15,907 nt of DNA from an uncultured Selenomonas sp. (GTDB lineage: Bacteria; Bacillota; Negativicutes; Selenomonadales; Selenomonadaceae), in contig CAKPXP010000025.1 of the NCBI GenBank assembly GCA_934202005.1, positions 1-15,907 on the forward strand, given 5' to 3'. The notes beneath the pieces were generated by a model, which saw only the letters and a program-made list of their open reading frames with translations, was not told the origin of the DNA and made no database searches. A program made the translations under genes and the position numbers. Shown piece by piece: positions 1-6,952 of this stretch. Every line of letters begins with the position of its first letter. The stretch's first letter is position 1.

Positions 1-76
1 GGTGGGCCCACTTGGACTCGAACCAAGGACCGACCGGTTATGAGCCGGTTGCTCTAACCAACTGAGCTATAGGCCC
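1..76 (-). tRNA. tRNA with CAT anticodon, probably tRNA-Ile2 (3' end cut by window)
   Basis: The reverse complement folds as a complete cloverleaf: acceptor strand GGGCCTA pairs with TGGGCCC, followed by a D arm, a 7-nt anticodon loop CTCATAA (anticodon CAT) and a T arm with TTCGAGT. The discriminator A is at position 3 and CC of an encoded CCA fills 1-2; the last A is outside the window. CAT anticodons occur in initiator Met, elongator Met and Ile2 (lysidine-modified). The pairs C4-G69 and C5-G68 are those used by E. coli TilS to select Ile2, so Ile2 is favoured over elongator Met; this is inference. Confidence 0.9.
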
Positions 77-103
77 AAACTCCATAGAAACCTGCAAGCT
101 GTA

Positions 104-178
104 TGGAGCGGAAAACGAGACTCGAACTCGCGACCCCCACCTTGGCAAGGTGGTGCTCTACCACTGAGCTATTTCCGC
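104..178 (-). tRNA. tRNA-Gly (GCC), copy 1
   Basis: The minus strand gives acceptor GCGGAAA paired with TTTCCGC-type bases, a D arm, an anticodon arm CCACC-TTGCCAA-GGTGG with anticodon GCC, a T arm, discriminator T and encoded CCA (104-106). It decodes GGC/GGU glycine codons. It lies 27 nt downstream of the CAT tRNA's 5' end and is followed upstream by a second copy only 3 nt away, so all three are probably processed from one transcript. Confidence 0.97.
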
Positions 179-181
179 GTC

Positions 182-256
182 TGGAGCGGAAAACGAGGCT
201 CGAACTCGCGACCCCCACCTTGGCAAGGTGGTGCTCTACCACTGAGCTATTTCCGC
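182..256 (-). tRNA. tRNA-Gly (GCC), copy 2
   Basis: This copy is identical to the neighbouring tRNA-Gly apart from one base at the last position of the T loop (TTCGAGC instead of TTCGAGT), so the pair is a recent tandem duplication. The anticodon is GCC and CCA is encoded at 182-184. It is the promoter-proximal tRNA of the cluster. Confidence 0.97.
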
Positions 257-300
257 ATCCACTGCATCGGGGGAAGCCCCCGCGCTGACTGACAAAATAT

Positions 301-329
301 ATTATACGCATCTGCCGCGAGGAAGTCAA
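301..329 (-). promoter_or_regulatory. Sigma-70 promoter of the tRNA cluster
   Basis: On the minus strand -35 TTGACT (324-329) and -10 TATAAT (301-306) are separated by exactly 17 bp. The predicted start is about 40 nt before the first tRNA. A near-consensus promoter is expected for a stable-RNA operon. Confidence 0.85.
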
Positions 330-371
330 GTACTTTTTCAGCAGTTCCCTGATTTTTTCATAGGGTGCATC

Positions 372-440
372 ATATCGCAACAAAACTACATGCACAAACG
401 TCCACTTTGTGGACATTGTGCGCCCGCCCTTGCAGTAAAT
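372..440. repeat. Dispersed palindromic repeat, copy 1
   Basis: This shares with 6837-6904 a 22-bp identical core (386-407 here, 6851-6872 there) and flanking similarity, including GCCCTTRCAG on the right. Here the core folds as GCACAA (392-397)/TTGTGC (416-421) around GTCCAC (400-405)/GTGGAC (409-414) with a TTT loop. It lies between the terminator behind sstT and the tRNA promoter. No protein function is evident; it behaves like a small intergenic repeat of the REP/MITE kind. Confidence 0.7.
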
Positions 441-486
441 CCAGCCAATCACGCTGCGCCTGCGGCTTGCGTTCTTGGGGATTTAC

Positions 487-536
487 CATAATAAAACTCC
501 TCGCAAGCGATGGGCATCGCAGTGCGAGGAGTTTTT
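487..536 (-). terminator. Bidirectional rho-independent terminator behind sstT
   Basis: AAACTCCTCGCA (494-505) pairs perfectly with TGCGAGGAGTTT (523-534), and the loop adds an inner GCGAT/ATCGC stem. On the minus strand the stem is followed by TTTTATTAT; on the plus strand by TTTTTC. It would end the sstT transcript coming from the right. It now lies about 170 nt from the sstT stop because of the inserted element at 552-707; without that insert it would lie about 15 nt after the stop. Confidence 0.8.
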
Positions 537-551
537 CAAAACAATGCTTAC

Positions 552-707
552 GGAACCACTGATTCATTCGGACTCCGTCTTCACGCGTCTGCACTGTCCT
601 CTCGCCCTCGACAATCCTCAGCGCAACTTCGGCTACGCCTGCGGTTTGTCTCCGAAGAGTACAGTGCATCCACGTAAATCCGGAGCCCTCATTTCATCAG
701 CGGTTCC
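552..707. mobile_element. Fold-back MITE-like element at the sstT stop codon
   Basis: The element is bounded by 12-bp terminal inverted repeats GGAACCACTGAT (552-563) and ATCAGCGGTTCC (696-707), with one mismatch, and flanked by a 4-bp duplication TTAC (548-551 and 708-711). The similarity of the ends continues inward for about 52 bp (552-602 against 656-707), including TGCACTGT and CTCCG blocks, so most of the element is one imperfect hairpin. It has no convincing ORF. The right duplication contains the sstT stop codon. The ends resemble those of the element at 15057-15173 (consensus GGAAnCRCTGAT). The source transposase is not in the window; an IS5-like family is only a guess. Confidence 0.65.
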
Positions 708-1964
708 TTACTGCTCTCGAGCGGAAGGTACGAGATCGTCTGCTGTGAGCGTTCCTTCCTTCGCGCGCTGGGCAAACTCCGCCGTCGCGGTGAAGAGCAC
801 GTCCGTCGAGCTGTTGAGGGCCGTCTCGCAGGCGTCCTGCAGCACGCCGATGATGAAGCCGACGCCGACGACCTGCATCGCGATGTCGTTGCCGATGCCG
901 AACGAGGAGCATGCCACAGGAATGAGGAGCAGCGAGCCGCCCGCGACGCCGGACGCGCCGCAGGCGCCGAGCGTCGAGACGATGCAGAGCAGGAGCGCCG
1001 TCGGCAGGTCGACGGCGACGCCGAGCGTATGCGCCGCCGCGAGCGAGAGCACGGCGATCGTGATGGCCGCGCCGCTCATGTTGATCGTCGCGCCGAGCGG
1101 GATGGAGATGGAGTAGACATCCTCATTGAGCCCGAGCCGCTTGCACAGCGACATATTGACCGGGATGTTCGCCGCCGAGCTGCGCGTGAAAAAGGCGTAG
1201 ATGCCGCTCTCCTTGAGCGTCGTCCAGACGAGCGGATACGGGTTCCTGTGGATATGAAGATAGACGATGAGCGGGTTCATGATGAGCGCGACGGAGAAGA
1301 ACGCCGCAAGCAGCACGGCGAGGAGCTGCGCGTAGCCGAGCAGCGCGCCGAGCCCGTTCGTGCCGATGGCGCTCGCGACGAGGCCGAAGATGCCGAACGG
1401 TGCGAACCGGATGACCCACTGCACGACCTGAGTGATCATGCGCGCGAAGTCCGCAAGCGCCGTCTTCGTCGTCTCGCCCGCGTGCTGAAGCGCGAGCCCG
1501 GCGAGCGCCGCCCAGGCGAGGATGCCGATGTAGTTCGCCTTCACGAGCGCGTTGACCGGGTTATCGACGACGCTCAGCACGAGATTATGCAGGACCTCGA
1601 GAATGCCAGAGGGCGGCGCAACCTTCGCGTCCGCCACCTGGAGCGTGAGCTCCGTCGGGAACGCGAACGAGTAGCCGACTGCAACGACCGACGCGAAGAA
1701 CGTCGCGAACACATAGAGCTTCACGATTGGCTTCATCTGCGCGCCCGCGTCCTTCGTCTTCTGCGCCATCGCGTTCATGACGAGGATGAAGACGAGCAGC
1801 GGCGCCACGCCCTTGAGCGCGCGCACAAAGAGATCGCCGAGGATGGCGACCGCCGGCACCGCCTGCGGCGCGAAAACCGCGACGAGGATGCCGAGCACCA
1901 GACCCACGATGATGAGCTGGATGAGCGCCGTCTCTTGATACTTCTTGATGATTCCCTTCAGCAA
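708..1964 (-). CDS. sstT: Serine/threonine:sodium symporter SstT
   Basis: This is a dicarboxylate/amino acid:cation symporter family protein that takes up serine and threonine with Na+ through the cytoplasmic membrane. It is close to E. coli SstT along its whole length: [12 protein letters not shown], the serine-rich hairpin [52 protein letters not shown] and [18 protein letters not shown] are all present. I start at TTG 1964 (418 aa; E. coli 414), 8 nt after AAGGAG. A longer reading from TTG 2018 would begin inside the -10 box and adds 18 residues unlike the family. It is monocistronic, with a promoter at 2010-2038, and a fold-back element inserted at its stop codon. Confidence 0.95.
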   Translation of the reverse strand: MLKGIIKKYQETALIQLIIVGLVLGILVAVFAPQAVPAVAILGDLFVRALKGVAPLLVFILVMNAMAQKTKDAGAQMKPIVKLYVFATFFASVVAVGYSFAFPTELTLQVADAKVAPPSGILEVLHNLVLSVVDNPVNALVKANYIGILAWAALAGLALQHAGETTKTALADFARMITQVVQWVIRFAPFGIFGLVASAIGTNGLGALLGYAQLLAVLLAAFFSVALIMNPLIVYLHIHRNPYPLVWTTLKESGIYAFFTRSSAANIPVNMSLCKRLGLNEDVYSISIPLGATINMSGAAITIAVLSLAAAHTLGVAVDLPTALLLCIVSTLGACGASGVAGGSLLLIPVACSSFGIGNDIAMQVVGVGFIIGVLQDACETALNSSTDVLFTATAEFAQRAKEGTLTADDLVPSAREQ

Positions 1965-2009
1965 AGGAAACAACTCCTTCCGATATATTACGTAAACATA
2001 ACTCGCCTT

Positions 2010-2038
2010 AGTATACAATACGGTATCTGTTTTTTCAA
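2010..2038 (-). promoter_or_regulatory. Sigma-70 promoter of sstT
   Basis: On the minus strand TTGAAA (2033-2038) and TATACT (2010-2015) are 17 bp apart. The expected start near 2003 leaves a leader of about 40 nt before the TTG start at 1964, too short for a riboswitch. Confidence 0.75.
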
Positions 2039-2091
2039 GTATTTTTCAATCTTTTGTGCGTATGAAGAGGACGGTATCTTCTATCCCTGGC

Positions 2092-2133
2092 AAATCCAAG
2101 GATTTTCAGATAAATTGTCTTTCTGTAAAAGAC
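2092..2133. promoter_or_regulatory. Two short inverted repeats between divergent promoters (possible operators)
   Basis: The 317-nt gap between sstT and the DUF362 gene contains AAATCC-aa-GGATTT (2092-2105) and GTCTTT-5 nt-AAAGAC (2117-2133). They lie upstream of both divergent promoters, in a locally AT-rich stretch. They could be regulator sites, but no regulator is linked to them. Apart from these and the two promoters, I see nothing in the gap. Confidence 0.25.
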
Positions 2134-2235
2134 TGTTCATTATATTGTCCTTACTTCAGCGACACGCACGGCCAGCAGCCGGCGCGCCAGCGATTTCCCC
2201 GGCGAAAGATTTCCTCCCGTTTTCCAGCGAGAATT

Positions 2236-2273
2236 GATATAATGAAGGAAACGGCTATCATCGACTCAGGAGG
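2236..2273 (+). promoter_or_regulatory. Extended -10 promoter and RBS of the DUF362 gene
   Basis: TGATATAAT at 2235-2243 is an extended -10 (TGnTATAAT) with no clear -35. A full AGGAGG (2268-2273) sits 8 nt before the ATG at 2282, which fixes the start codon. Confidence 0.6.
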
Positions 2274-2281
2274 AAACACAA

Positions 2282-3406
2282 ATGAGCAAATCGAAAGTCT
2301 ACTTCACGGATTTCCGCTGCCCCGTCGGCACGAGCATCCAGGACAAGCTGAAACGCCTCTGCCTCGTCGCGGGCATCAAGGACATCGACATGGAGAACAA
2401 ATTCGTCGCCATCAAGATGCATTTCGGCGAACTCGGCAACCTCGCCTTCCTGCGCCCGCAGTACGCGAAGACCGTCGCCGACCTCGTGAAGGCGCAGGGC
2501 GGCCGCCCGTTCCTCACGGACTGCAACACGCTCTATCCCGGCAGCCGCAAGCACGCGCTCGAGCACATGGACTGCGCGAACCTCAACGGCTTCAACCCCA
2601 TCACGACGGGCTGCCAGATCATCATCGGCGACGGGCTCAAGGGCACGGATGACGTCGAGGTTCCCGTGCGCAACGGCGAGTTCTGCAAGACGGCGAAGAT
2701 TGGCCGCGCCGTCATGGACGCCGACGTCTTCATCAGCCTCGCCCATTTCAAGGGGCATGAGCAGACAGGCTTCGGCGGCGCGCTCAAGAACATCGGCATG
2801 GGCTGCGGCAGCCGCGCGGGCAAGATGGAGCAGCACTCCTCGGGCAAGTGCATCGTCGATGAGGAGCTCTGCCGCGGCTGCCGCAAGTGCGCGAAGGAAT
2901 GCGGCTCTGACGCCATCACCTATGAAAACAACAAGGCGCACATCAACCCCGACCTCTGCAAGGGCTGCGGCCGCTGCATCGGCGCCTGCGGCTTCGACGC
3001 GATCCGCAACGAGCAGTGGGACGCAGGCGACAAGCTCGACCGCAAAATGGCGGAGTACGCACAGGCCGTCGTCGACGGGCGCCCCTGCTTCCACATCAAC
3101 ATCGCGCGCGACATCTCGCCGAACTGCGACTGCCGCGGTGAGAACGACGCCGCCATCCTGCCGGACATCGGCATGTTCGCCTCGTTCGACCCCGTCGCGC
3201 TCGACCAGGCCTGCGCCGACGCCTGCCTCCAGGCGACGCCGCTGCCGAACAGCCAGCTCGCCGACAACCTCGCGAAGCAGGACTGGGAGTGCCACCACGA
3301 CCACTTCCTCGACTCCAACCCCAACGTGCATTGGAAAGAGACCCTCGAGCACGCCGAGAAAATCGGCATGGGCACGCGTGCCTATGAGCTCGTGAAGCTG
3401 AAATAA
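2282..3406 (+). CDS. DUF362 domain protein with two [4Fe-4S] clusters
   Basis: A 374-aa cytoplasmic iron-sulfur protein. The N-terminal and outer parts match the DUF362 family (IKMHFGELGN near 44-53, DADVFISLAHFKGHEQTGFGGALKNIGMGCGSRAGK at 146-181, SFDPVALDQAC at 301-311). A bacterial ferredoxin-type domain is inserted at about 190-240 with two CxxCxxCxxxC motifs: C197/C200/C203/C207 and C226/C229/C232/C236. A further conserved-looking pair NCDCRGEND lies near 281-289. The family is thought to act in electron transfer or cluster handling; the substrate is unknown. It is the only plus-strand gene here, is monocistronic, and ends 30 nt before a strong terminator. Confidence 0.88.
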   Translation: MSKSKVYFTDFRCPVGTSIQDKLKRLCLVAGIKDIDMENKFVAIKMHFGELGNLAFLRPQYAKTVADLVKAQGGRPFLTDCNTLYPGSRKHALEHMDCANLNGFNPITTGCQIIIGDGLKGTDDVEVPVRNGEFCKTAKIGRAVMDADVFISLAHFKGHEQTGFGGALKNIGMGCGSRAGKMEQHSSGKCIVDEELCRGCRKCAKECGSDAITYENNKAHINPDLCKGCGRCIGACGFDAIRNEQWDAGDKLDRKMAEYAQAVVDGRPCFHINIARDISPNCDCRGENDAAILPDIGMFASFDPVALDQACADACLQATPLPNSQLADNLAKQDWECHHDHFLDSNPNVHWKETLEHAEKIGMGTRAYELVKLK

Positions 3407-3436
3407 CCGGGCCGCGACGCAAAGCCGCCCCATAGG

Positions 3437-3470
3437 AAAAGCCGCCCTCCCACACGGGAAGGCGGCTTTT
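3437..3470 (+). terminator. Bidirectional terminator between convergent genes
   Basis: AAAAGCCGCC (3437-3446) pairs with GGCGGCTTTT (3461-3470), with inner TCCC/GGGA and an acac loop. T runs follow on both strands, so it can serve the DUF362 gene from the left and the diguanylate cyclase operon from the right. The 151 nt between it and the cyclase stop at 3622 hold nothing I recognise. Confidence 0.85.
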
Positions 3471-3621
3471 CTCTGCCGCTGGATCTGCCGTCCGACCGCG
3501 ACGGCCAACAGCGCTATGCCAAAGACCGCTGCGAATCGACGGCCAGCCGCTGCAGGCGCAGGGAAACTCTCTAACGCACGCCGCGGCTCTCTGCCACCGA
3601 GCCTCACGCGCCGCGCACATC

Positions 3622-5313
3622 TCACGCGTCCTGCGCCTCGCATACCACGCGGTCGCGGCCGCCCTGCTTCGCCGCGTAGAGCGCGGCATCGACGCGCGCG
3701 CAGAGCGCATCGGCCGTATCGAACGCGCCGTGATAGCTGGCGACGCCGAAGCTCGCCGTGACCACATGCTCCTCGACGCGCACCGACCGCGCGGCACTGC
3801 GCAGGATCTCCGCGAGCGCCGCTGCCTCCGCAAGCGTCATCTCAGGACAGAATACGAAGAACTCCTCACCGCCCCAGCGCAGGAGCGGATACCGCGACGC
3901 GAGATTCGCCTGCACGGCCTGCGTGAGTCTGACGAGCACAGAGTCACCTGCCTCGTGCCCATACGTATCATTGACCTGCTTGAAATGATCGACATCGAAC
4001 ATGATGAGGGAGAACACCTGCTGCTTCTGCTCGGCGCGTACGAGATAGCGCTCGAGCAGCGGCCGGAACGCCGCGCGGCTCAAGGCGTGCGTGAGCGGGT
4101 CATGCGTCTCGCGGTCACGCGCTGTCACGATGGCGGAGCGCAGCTGCGACGCCCGCTCGCCGAGCGCCTCCTCCCTGCGGGTCATCCGTTTCAGGATGGC
4201 GAGCAGGAACACAGCGATGCCGTAGATGCCGAACGGGCAGAGGAACATATCGCCCGGCAGGAAATGCAGATATGTATTGGCACCGTCGAGGAGGCCGAGC
4301 AGCGTGAACAGTATGATGGGCACGAGCAGGGAACGGCAGTAATCATCCCCCTGCCGCGCAGCCCTCGCGCACCACCAGAAAATGAACGGCCCGAAAAGCG
4401 CCATGAGGACAAACTCCAGCAGGAACAGTCGCTTGAGCCCGTGCATGCCGGAAAACTCCAGCAGCAGCGCTGCTGTGAGCAAGAGGAAGAAGGCACGGAT
4501 GAACCAGCCGACCACACGCCGTTCCCGGCCTTTCAGGACCTCATAGACGATAGCATACGACGTGATCGACAGGAAATACGCCGCGATCGTCAGCACATAC
4601 CACCAGAACAAGACGGCATCGGTGAGGAAATACTTCGTATTGAGCGCCGCAATGCCCCAGAGGATGAAGTTCCCGAGGAACGTGAGCAGCGTGCGGTAGA
4701 GGCGCCTGTCCCTATGCTCCCGCCAGTAAAAAAGAGCCGTGATACATAGCATGCAAACCGCCACGGGCAGCGTGAGGAGCAGCGTCATGTCGGAGAGGAA
4801 GATCCGCTCCGTCTCCTGCTGTTCCGTTCCCAGAGAAAACGCTCGATAGACGCCGAGCATATGCGGATCCCCGCTCGAGAGCGCCAGCGTAAGCGCATAG
4901 GGATGCGCAACCTGCGGCAGATGCACGAGATGCCACATCCGCCCGCCGCCGACGGAGGTCAGCGCTGTCTCATCGTAGGTATAGACGAGCTTCTCATCGA
5001 GGAACACGCGCACTTTCTCGCCCGTCGTAAAAAAGAGCAGCGTATCCTCATCGCCGCCCGGCAGAACCTGCGTCGTCTCGTAGAGCTTCCGCGTCCCCTC
5101 CGCGAACGGCGGCGGCGCAGGAAACGCGAAGAACTTCCAATCACGCGCGCCCTGCGCCGCAGACTGCACGATCTGCATCTCTGACGCACCCCGCCGCGCC
5201 TCGCGGTACCGCCACTCTCCTGAGAGATGCGCCGCCGACGCCGTCAGTGCAAAGAGAAGGAAGCAGATCTGCAACAAGAGCGACAGGCACAAAATCTTTT
5301 TCCAGCACATCAT
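3622..5313 (-). CDS. Membrane diguanylate cyclase, periplasmic sensor + 7TM + GGDEF
   Basis: A 563-aa protein. Residues 1-28 form a signal peptide (ending ASAA); about 29-175 are an extracytoplasmic beta-rich domain resembling 7TMR-DISM sensor domains; seven membrane segments follow between about 177 and 375; a short linker leads to a GGDEF domain from about 400. Catalytic features are intact: FDVDHFKQVNDTYGH (metal Asp D440) and RWGGEEF (481-485). The RxxD inhibitory site expected just before GGEEF is absent (A472/Y475 in its place), so product inhibition by c-di-GMP is not expected there. The ATG overlaps the stop of the upstream cyclase gene by 4 nt (ATGA), with GAGGAGG 7 nt before it, so the two are translationally coupled. 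The ligand is unknown. Confidence 0.9.
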   Translation of the reverse strand: MMCWKKILCLSLLLQICFLLFALTASAAHLSGEWRYREARRGASEMQIVQSAAQGARDWKFFAFPAPPPFAEGTRKLYETTQVLPGGDEDTLLFFTTGEKVRVFLDEKLVYTYDETALTSVGGGRMWHLVHLPQVAHPYALTLALSSGDPHMLGVYRAFSLGTEQQETERIFLSDMTLLLTLPVAVCMLCITALFYWREHRDRRLYRTLLTFLGNFILWGIAALNTKYFLTDAVLFWWYVLTIAAYFLSITSYAIVYEVLKGRERRVVGWFIRAFFLLLTAALLLEFSGMHGLKRLFLLEFVLMALFGPFIFWWCARAARQGDDYCRSLLVPIILFTLLGLLDGANTYLHFLPGDMFLCPFGIYGIAVFLLAILKRMTRREEALGERASQLRSAIVTARDRETHDPLTHALSRAAFRPLLERYLVRAEQKQQVFSLIMFDVDHFKQVNDTYGHEAGDSVLVRLTQAVQANLASRYPLLRWGGEEFFVFCPEMTLAEAAALAEILRSAARSVRVEEHVVTASFGVASYHGAFDTADALCARVDAALYAAKQGGRDRVVCEAQDA

Positions 5314-6671
5314 CCGAGCGCCTCCTCACCGATCGCCGCCTGCGGCGACTCCACCCGGAGGCAGTTGCGTCCCGCCGCCTTGGCCGCGTAGAGCGCGCTG
5401 TCCGCACGCTCGAACAGCGCCTGCGCCGTATCATTGCCGCCATGGCAGACACTCGCGCCCACGCTCACCGTCACAGGATGTTTCTCATACTGGAGGAACG
5501 CGGCCACCGTGCGCCGCAGGCGATTGCCGATCACGGCAGCCGCATCGAGATCGCAGCCCGGCAGCAAGACGACAAACTCCTCCCCGCCCCAGCGATAAAA
5601 CGTCTTCCGCCTATCGAGCTCAGCACGCACCGTACGCGCAAATCCACGCAGGATCATATCGCCAGCCGCGTGGCCGAACGTATCATTGAACTGTTTGAAA
5701 TGATCGATGTCGAAGAGCAGCAGGGAAAGCGGCGTCTCCGCGCTCCGCGCCGTCCAGATCTCAGACGGCAGATCCCGCTCGAAGCTCCCGCGATTGCGGC
5801 ACTGCGTGAGCGGATCCCGCTCCGCCCGCTCCTGAAGTAGCGCCGCACGGTAGCCGAGCTCCAGCGTACGGCTCTCCAGAGACTGCGAACGCGCGAGTTG
5901 ATCGCGGATCATCTGCAGGATGAAATACAGGAAGCTATATACACTCAGCGGCATGATGTACGTCGGCAGCGGTGTCAGGTGCAGATGGGCATTAACGCCG
6001 TCAAACGCGCCCAGCGTCACCATCGCGATGAGCGGCAGCACCATCGCGCGGCTGTAGCGATTGCCCGCACGCGCGGAGCGATAGATCAGAGACACGACAT
6101 AGGCCTCGAGAACCAGCAGCAGCATGTAATACATCTGCTGGCGCAGCGACACGCCGGGAACGCCAAAGAGATCCGCGCCGGTCGCCAGCACAGCGAAAGC
6201 GGCATAGGAAAAGACGAGCACGCGCTGCCCGACCCGATATTTCTCCTCAAGCGCTTCAAGCACGACGAGATTGGCCGCCGCAGGCACCAGGTAGAGGAAG
6301 AACTCCGCCACGCGGTACAGCGCAACAGTCCCGGCCAGCTTTGCCGCAAGCAGCTGCGAGCTGCTCACCATCCAGAGCATGAACACCAGGAGGAAAACAA
6401 CCACATAATAAACAAGCGGGCGCTGCCCTTTGCCGCGCACTGCACAAACCGCCAGAATGGCCGCCAACAGCAGCGCCACAGGCAGAGAAACCACATACGG
6501 CAGATCGCAGAGAAAGCGATCCATCGTCTGCTGTCCCATCGCCATGACATGCGCGCCCTGAGCCGCGGCCAGCGGCACATAGGATAACATACACACGAAA
6601 AAGGCCGCCACACTCAGCCAAAGATACGCTGACCGGTCCATTATCTTGCGGAATTTACTCGTCTTGCTCAT
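5310..6671 (-). CDS. Membrane diguanylate cyclase, multi-TM + GGDEF
   Basis: A 453-aa protein with about eight hydrophobic segments (16-38, 58-78, 85-105, 115-140, 148-168, 178-197, 208-228, 237-255), a linker, and a GGDEF domain from about 283. FDIDHFKQFNDTFGH (D321) and YRWGGEEF (362-366) predict active c-di-GMP synthesis; no RxxD inhibitory site precedes GGEEF. Unlike its partner it has no sizeable periplasmic domain, but both share LGxxDGxNxxLH in a late membrane segment (220-231 here, 339-350 in the partner), which suggests a paralogous 7TM sensor core. It is first in a two-gene operon and starts at ATG 6671, 6 nt after AGGAG. Confidence 0.9.
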   Translation of the reverse strand: MSKTSKFRKIMDRSAYLWLSVAAFFVCMLSYVPLAAAQGAHVMAMGQQTMDRFLCDLPYVVSLPVALLLAAILAVCAVRGKGQRPLVYYVVVFLLVFMLWMVSSSQLLAAKLAGTVALYRVAEFFLYLVPAAANLVVLEALEEKYRVGQRVLVFSYAAFAVLATGADLFGVPGVSLRQQMYYMLLLVLEAYVVSLIYRSARAGNRYSRAMVLPLIAMVTLGAFDGVNAHLHLTPLPTYIMPLSVYSFLYFILQMIRDQLARSQSLESRTLELGYRAALLQERAERDPLTQCRNRGSFERDLPSEIWTARSAETPLSLLLFDIDHFKQFNDTFGHAAGDMILRGFARTVRAELDRRKTFYRWGGEEFVVLLPGCDLDAAAVIGNRLRRTVAAFLQYEKHPVTVSVGASVCHGGNDTAQALFERADSALYAAKAAGRNCLRVESPQAAIGEEALG

Positions 6672-6677
6672 ATGAAA

Positions 6678-6734
6678 CTCCTAGTTACTGAAAAACACTA
6701 GGCATATTATCCTATACCATGCCTTCACTGTCAA
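6678..6734 (-). promoter_or_regulatory. Promoter and leader hairpin of the diguanylate cyclase operon
   Basis: On the minus strand TTGACA (6729-6734) and GATAAT (6706-6711) are 17 bp apart. Just downstream, CCTAGT/ACTAGG form a perfect inverted repeat (6680-6685 and 6697-6702). Its arm nearer the gene overlaps the AGGAG Shine-Dalgarno (6678-6682), so it could be an operator at the start site or a hairpin limiting translation; the second depends on where transcription starts. Confidence 0.7.
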
Positions 6735-6836
6735 GTAAAAGGTAGGGAAAATCATTCTTGCATTTTTATTAAACCACGGCCATGCCGCACGAAAAGAGGG
6801 AGCACCGCAAACGCGCGCCCCGGAAAAGCGTCATTT

Positions 6837-6904
6837 CTCATAATGCAAAGCTACATGCACAAACGTCCACTTCTTGAACATTGTGCATCGCCCTTACAGA
6901 AAAA
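6837..6904. repeat. Dispersed palindromic repeat, copy 2
   Basis: This is the second copy of the repeat at 372-440, sharing the 22-bp core at 6851-6872. The outer stem is longer here, ATGCACAA (6855-6862)/TTGTGCAT (6881-6888), while the inner stem seen in copy 1 is degraded. It lies directly behind the pfkA terminator, between pfkA and the cyclase promoter. Confidence 0.7.
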
Positions 6905-6937
6905 GGCTGCATGGAAGCAAGCGCGTTCCATACAGCC
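6900..6937 (-). terminator. Rho-independent terminator of pfkA
   Basis: On the minus strand GGCTGTATGGAA (from 6937) pairs with TTCCATGCAGCC (to 6905), with one mismatch, around a 9-nt loop, followed by TTTTT. It starts 16 nt after the pfkA stop. Confidence 0.9.
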
Positions 6938-6952
6938 TTGTACGTGGAGATC

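Noticed and set aside
1..300. Possible integration site at the tRNA cluster.
   Set aside because: No integrase gene and no repeat of a tRNA 3' end is seen in the window; the two tRNA-Gly copies are a plain tandem duplication.
370..489. A 39-codon minus-strand ORF with GAGGAG 7 nt before its ATG.
   Set aside because: The apparent ribosome site is the 3' arm of the terminator at 494-534, and the end of the ORF is the palindromic repeat. The second repeat copy shares the last residues in the same frame but has no matching upstream ORF, so the similarity comes from the DNA repeat, not a protein.
1029..2237. A 402-codon plus-strand ORF opposite sstT.
   Set aside because: It is a high-GC antisense shadow rich in Arg, Glu and Asp with no family features; sstT on the other strand is certain.
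2258..3643. A 461-codon minus-strand ORF opposite the DUF362 gene.
   Set aside because: It is an Ala/Val/Arg-rich shadow with no domain, and it runs across the bidirectional terminator.
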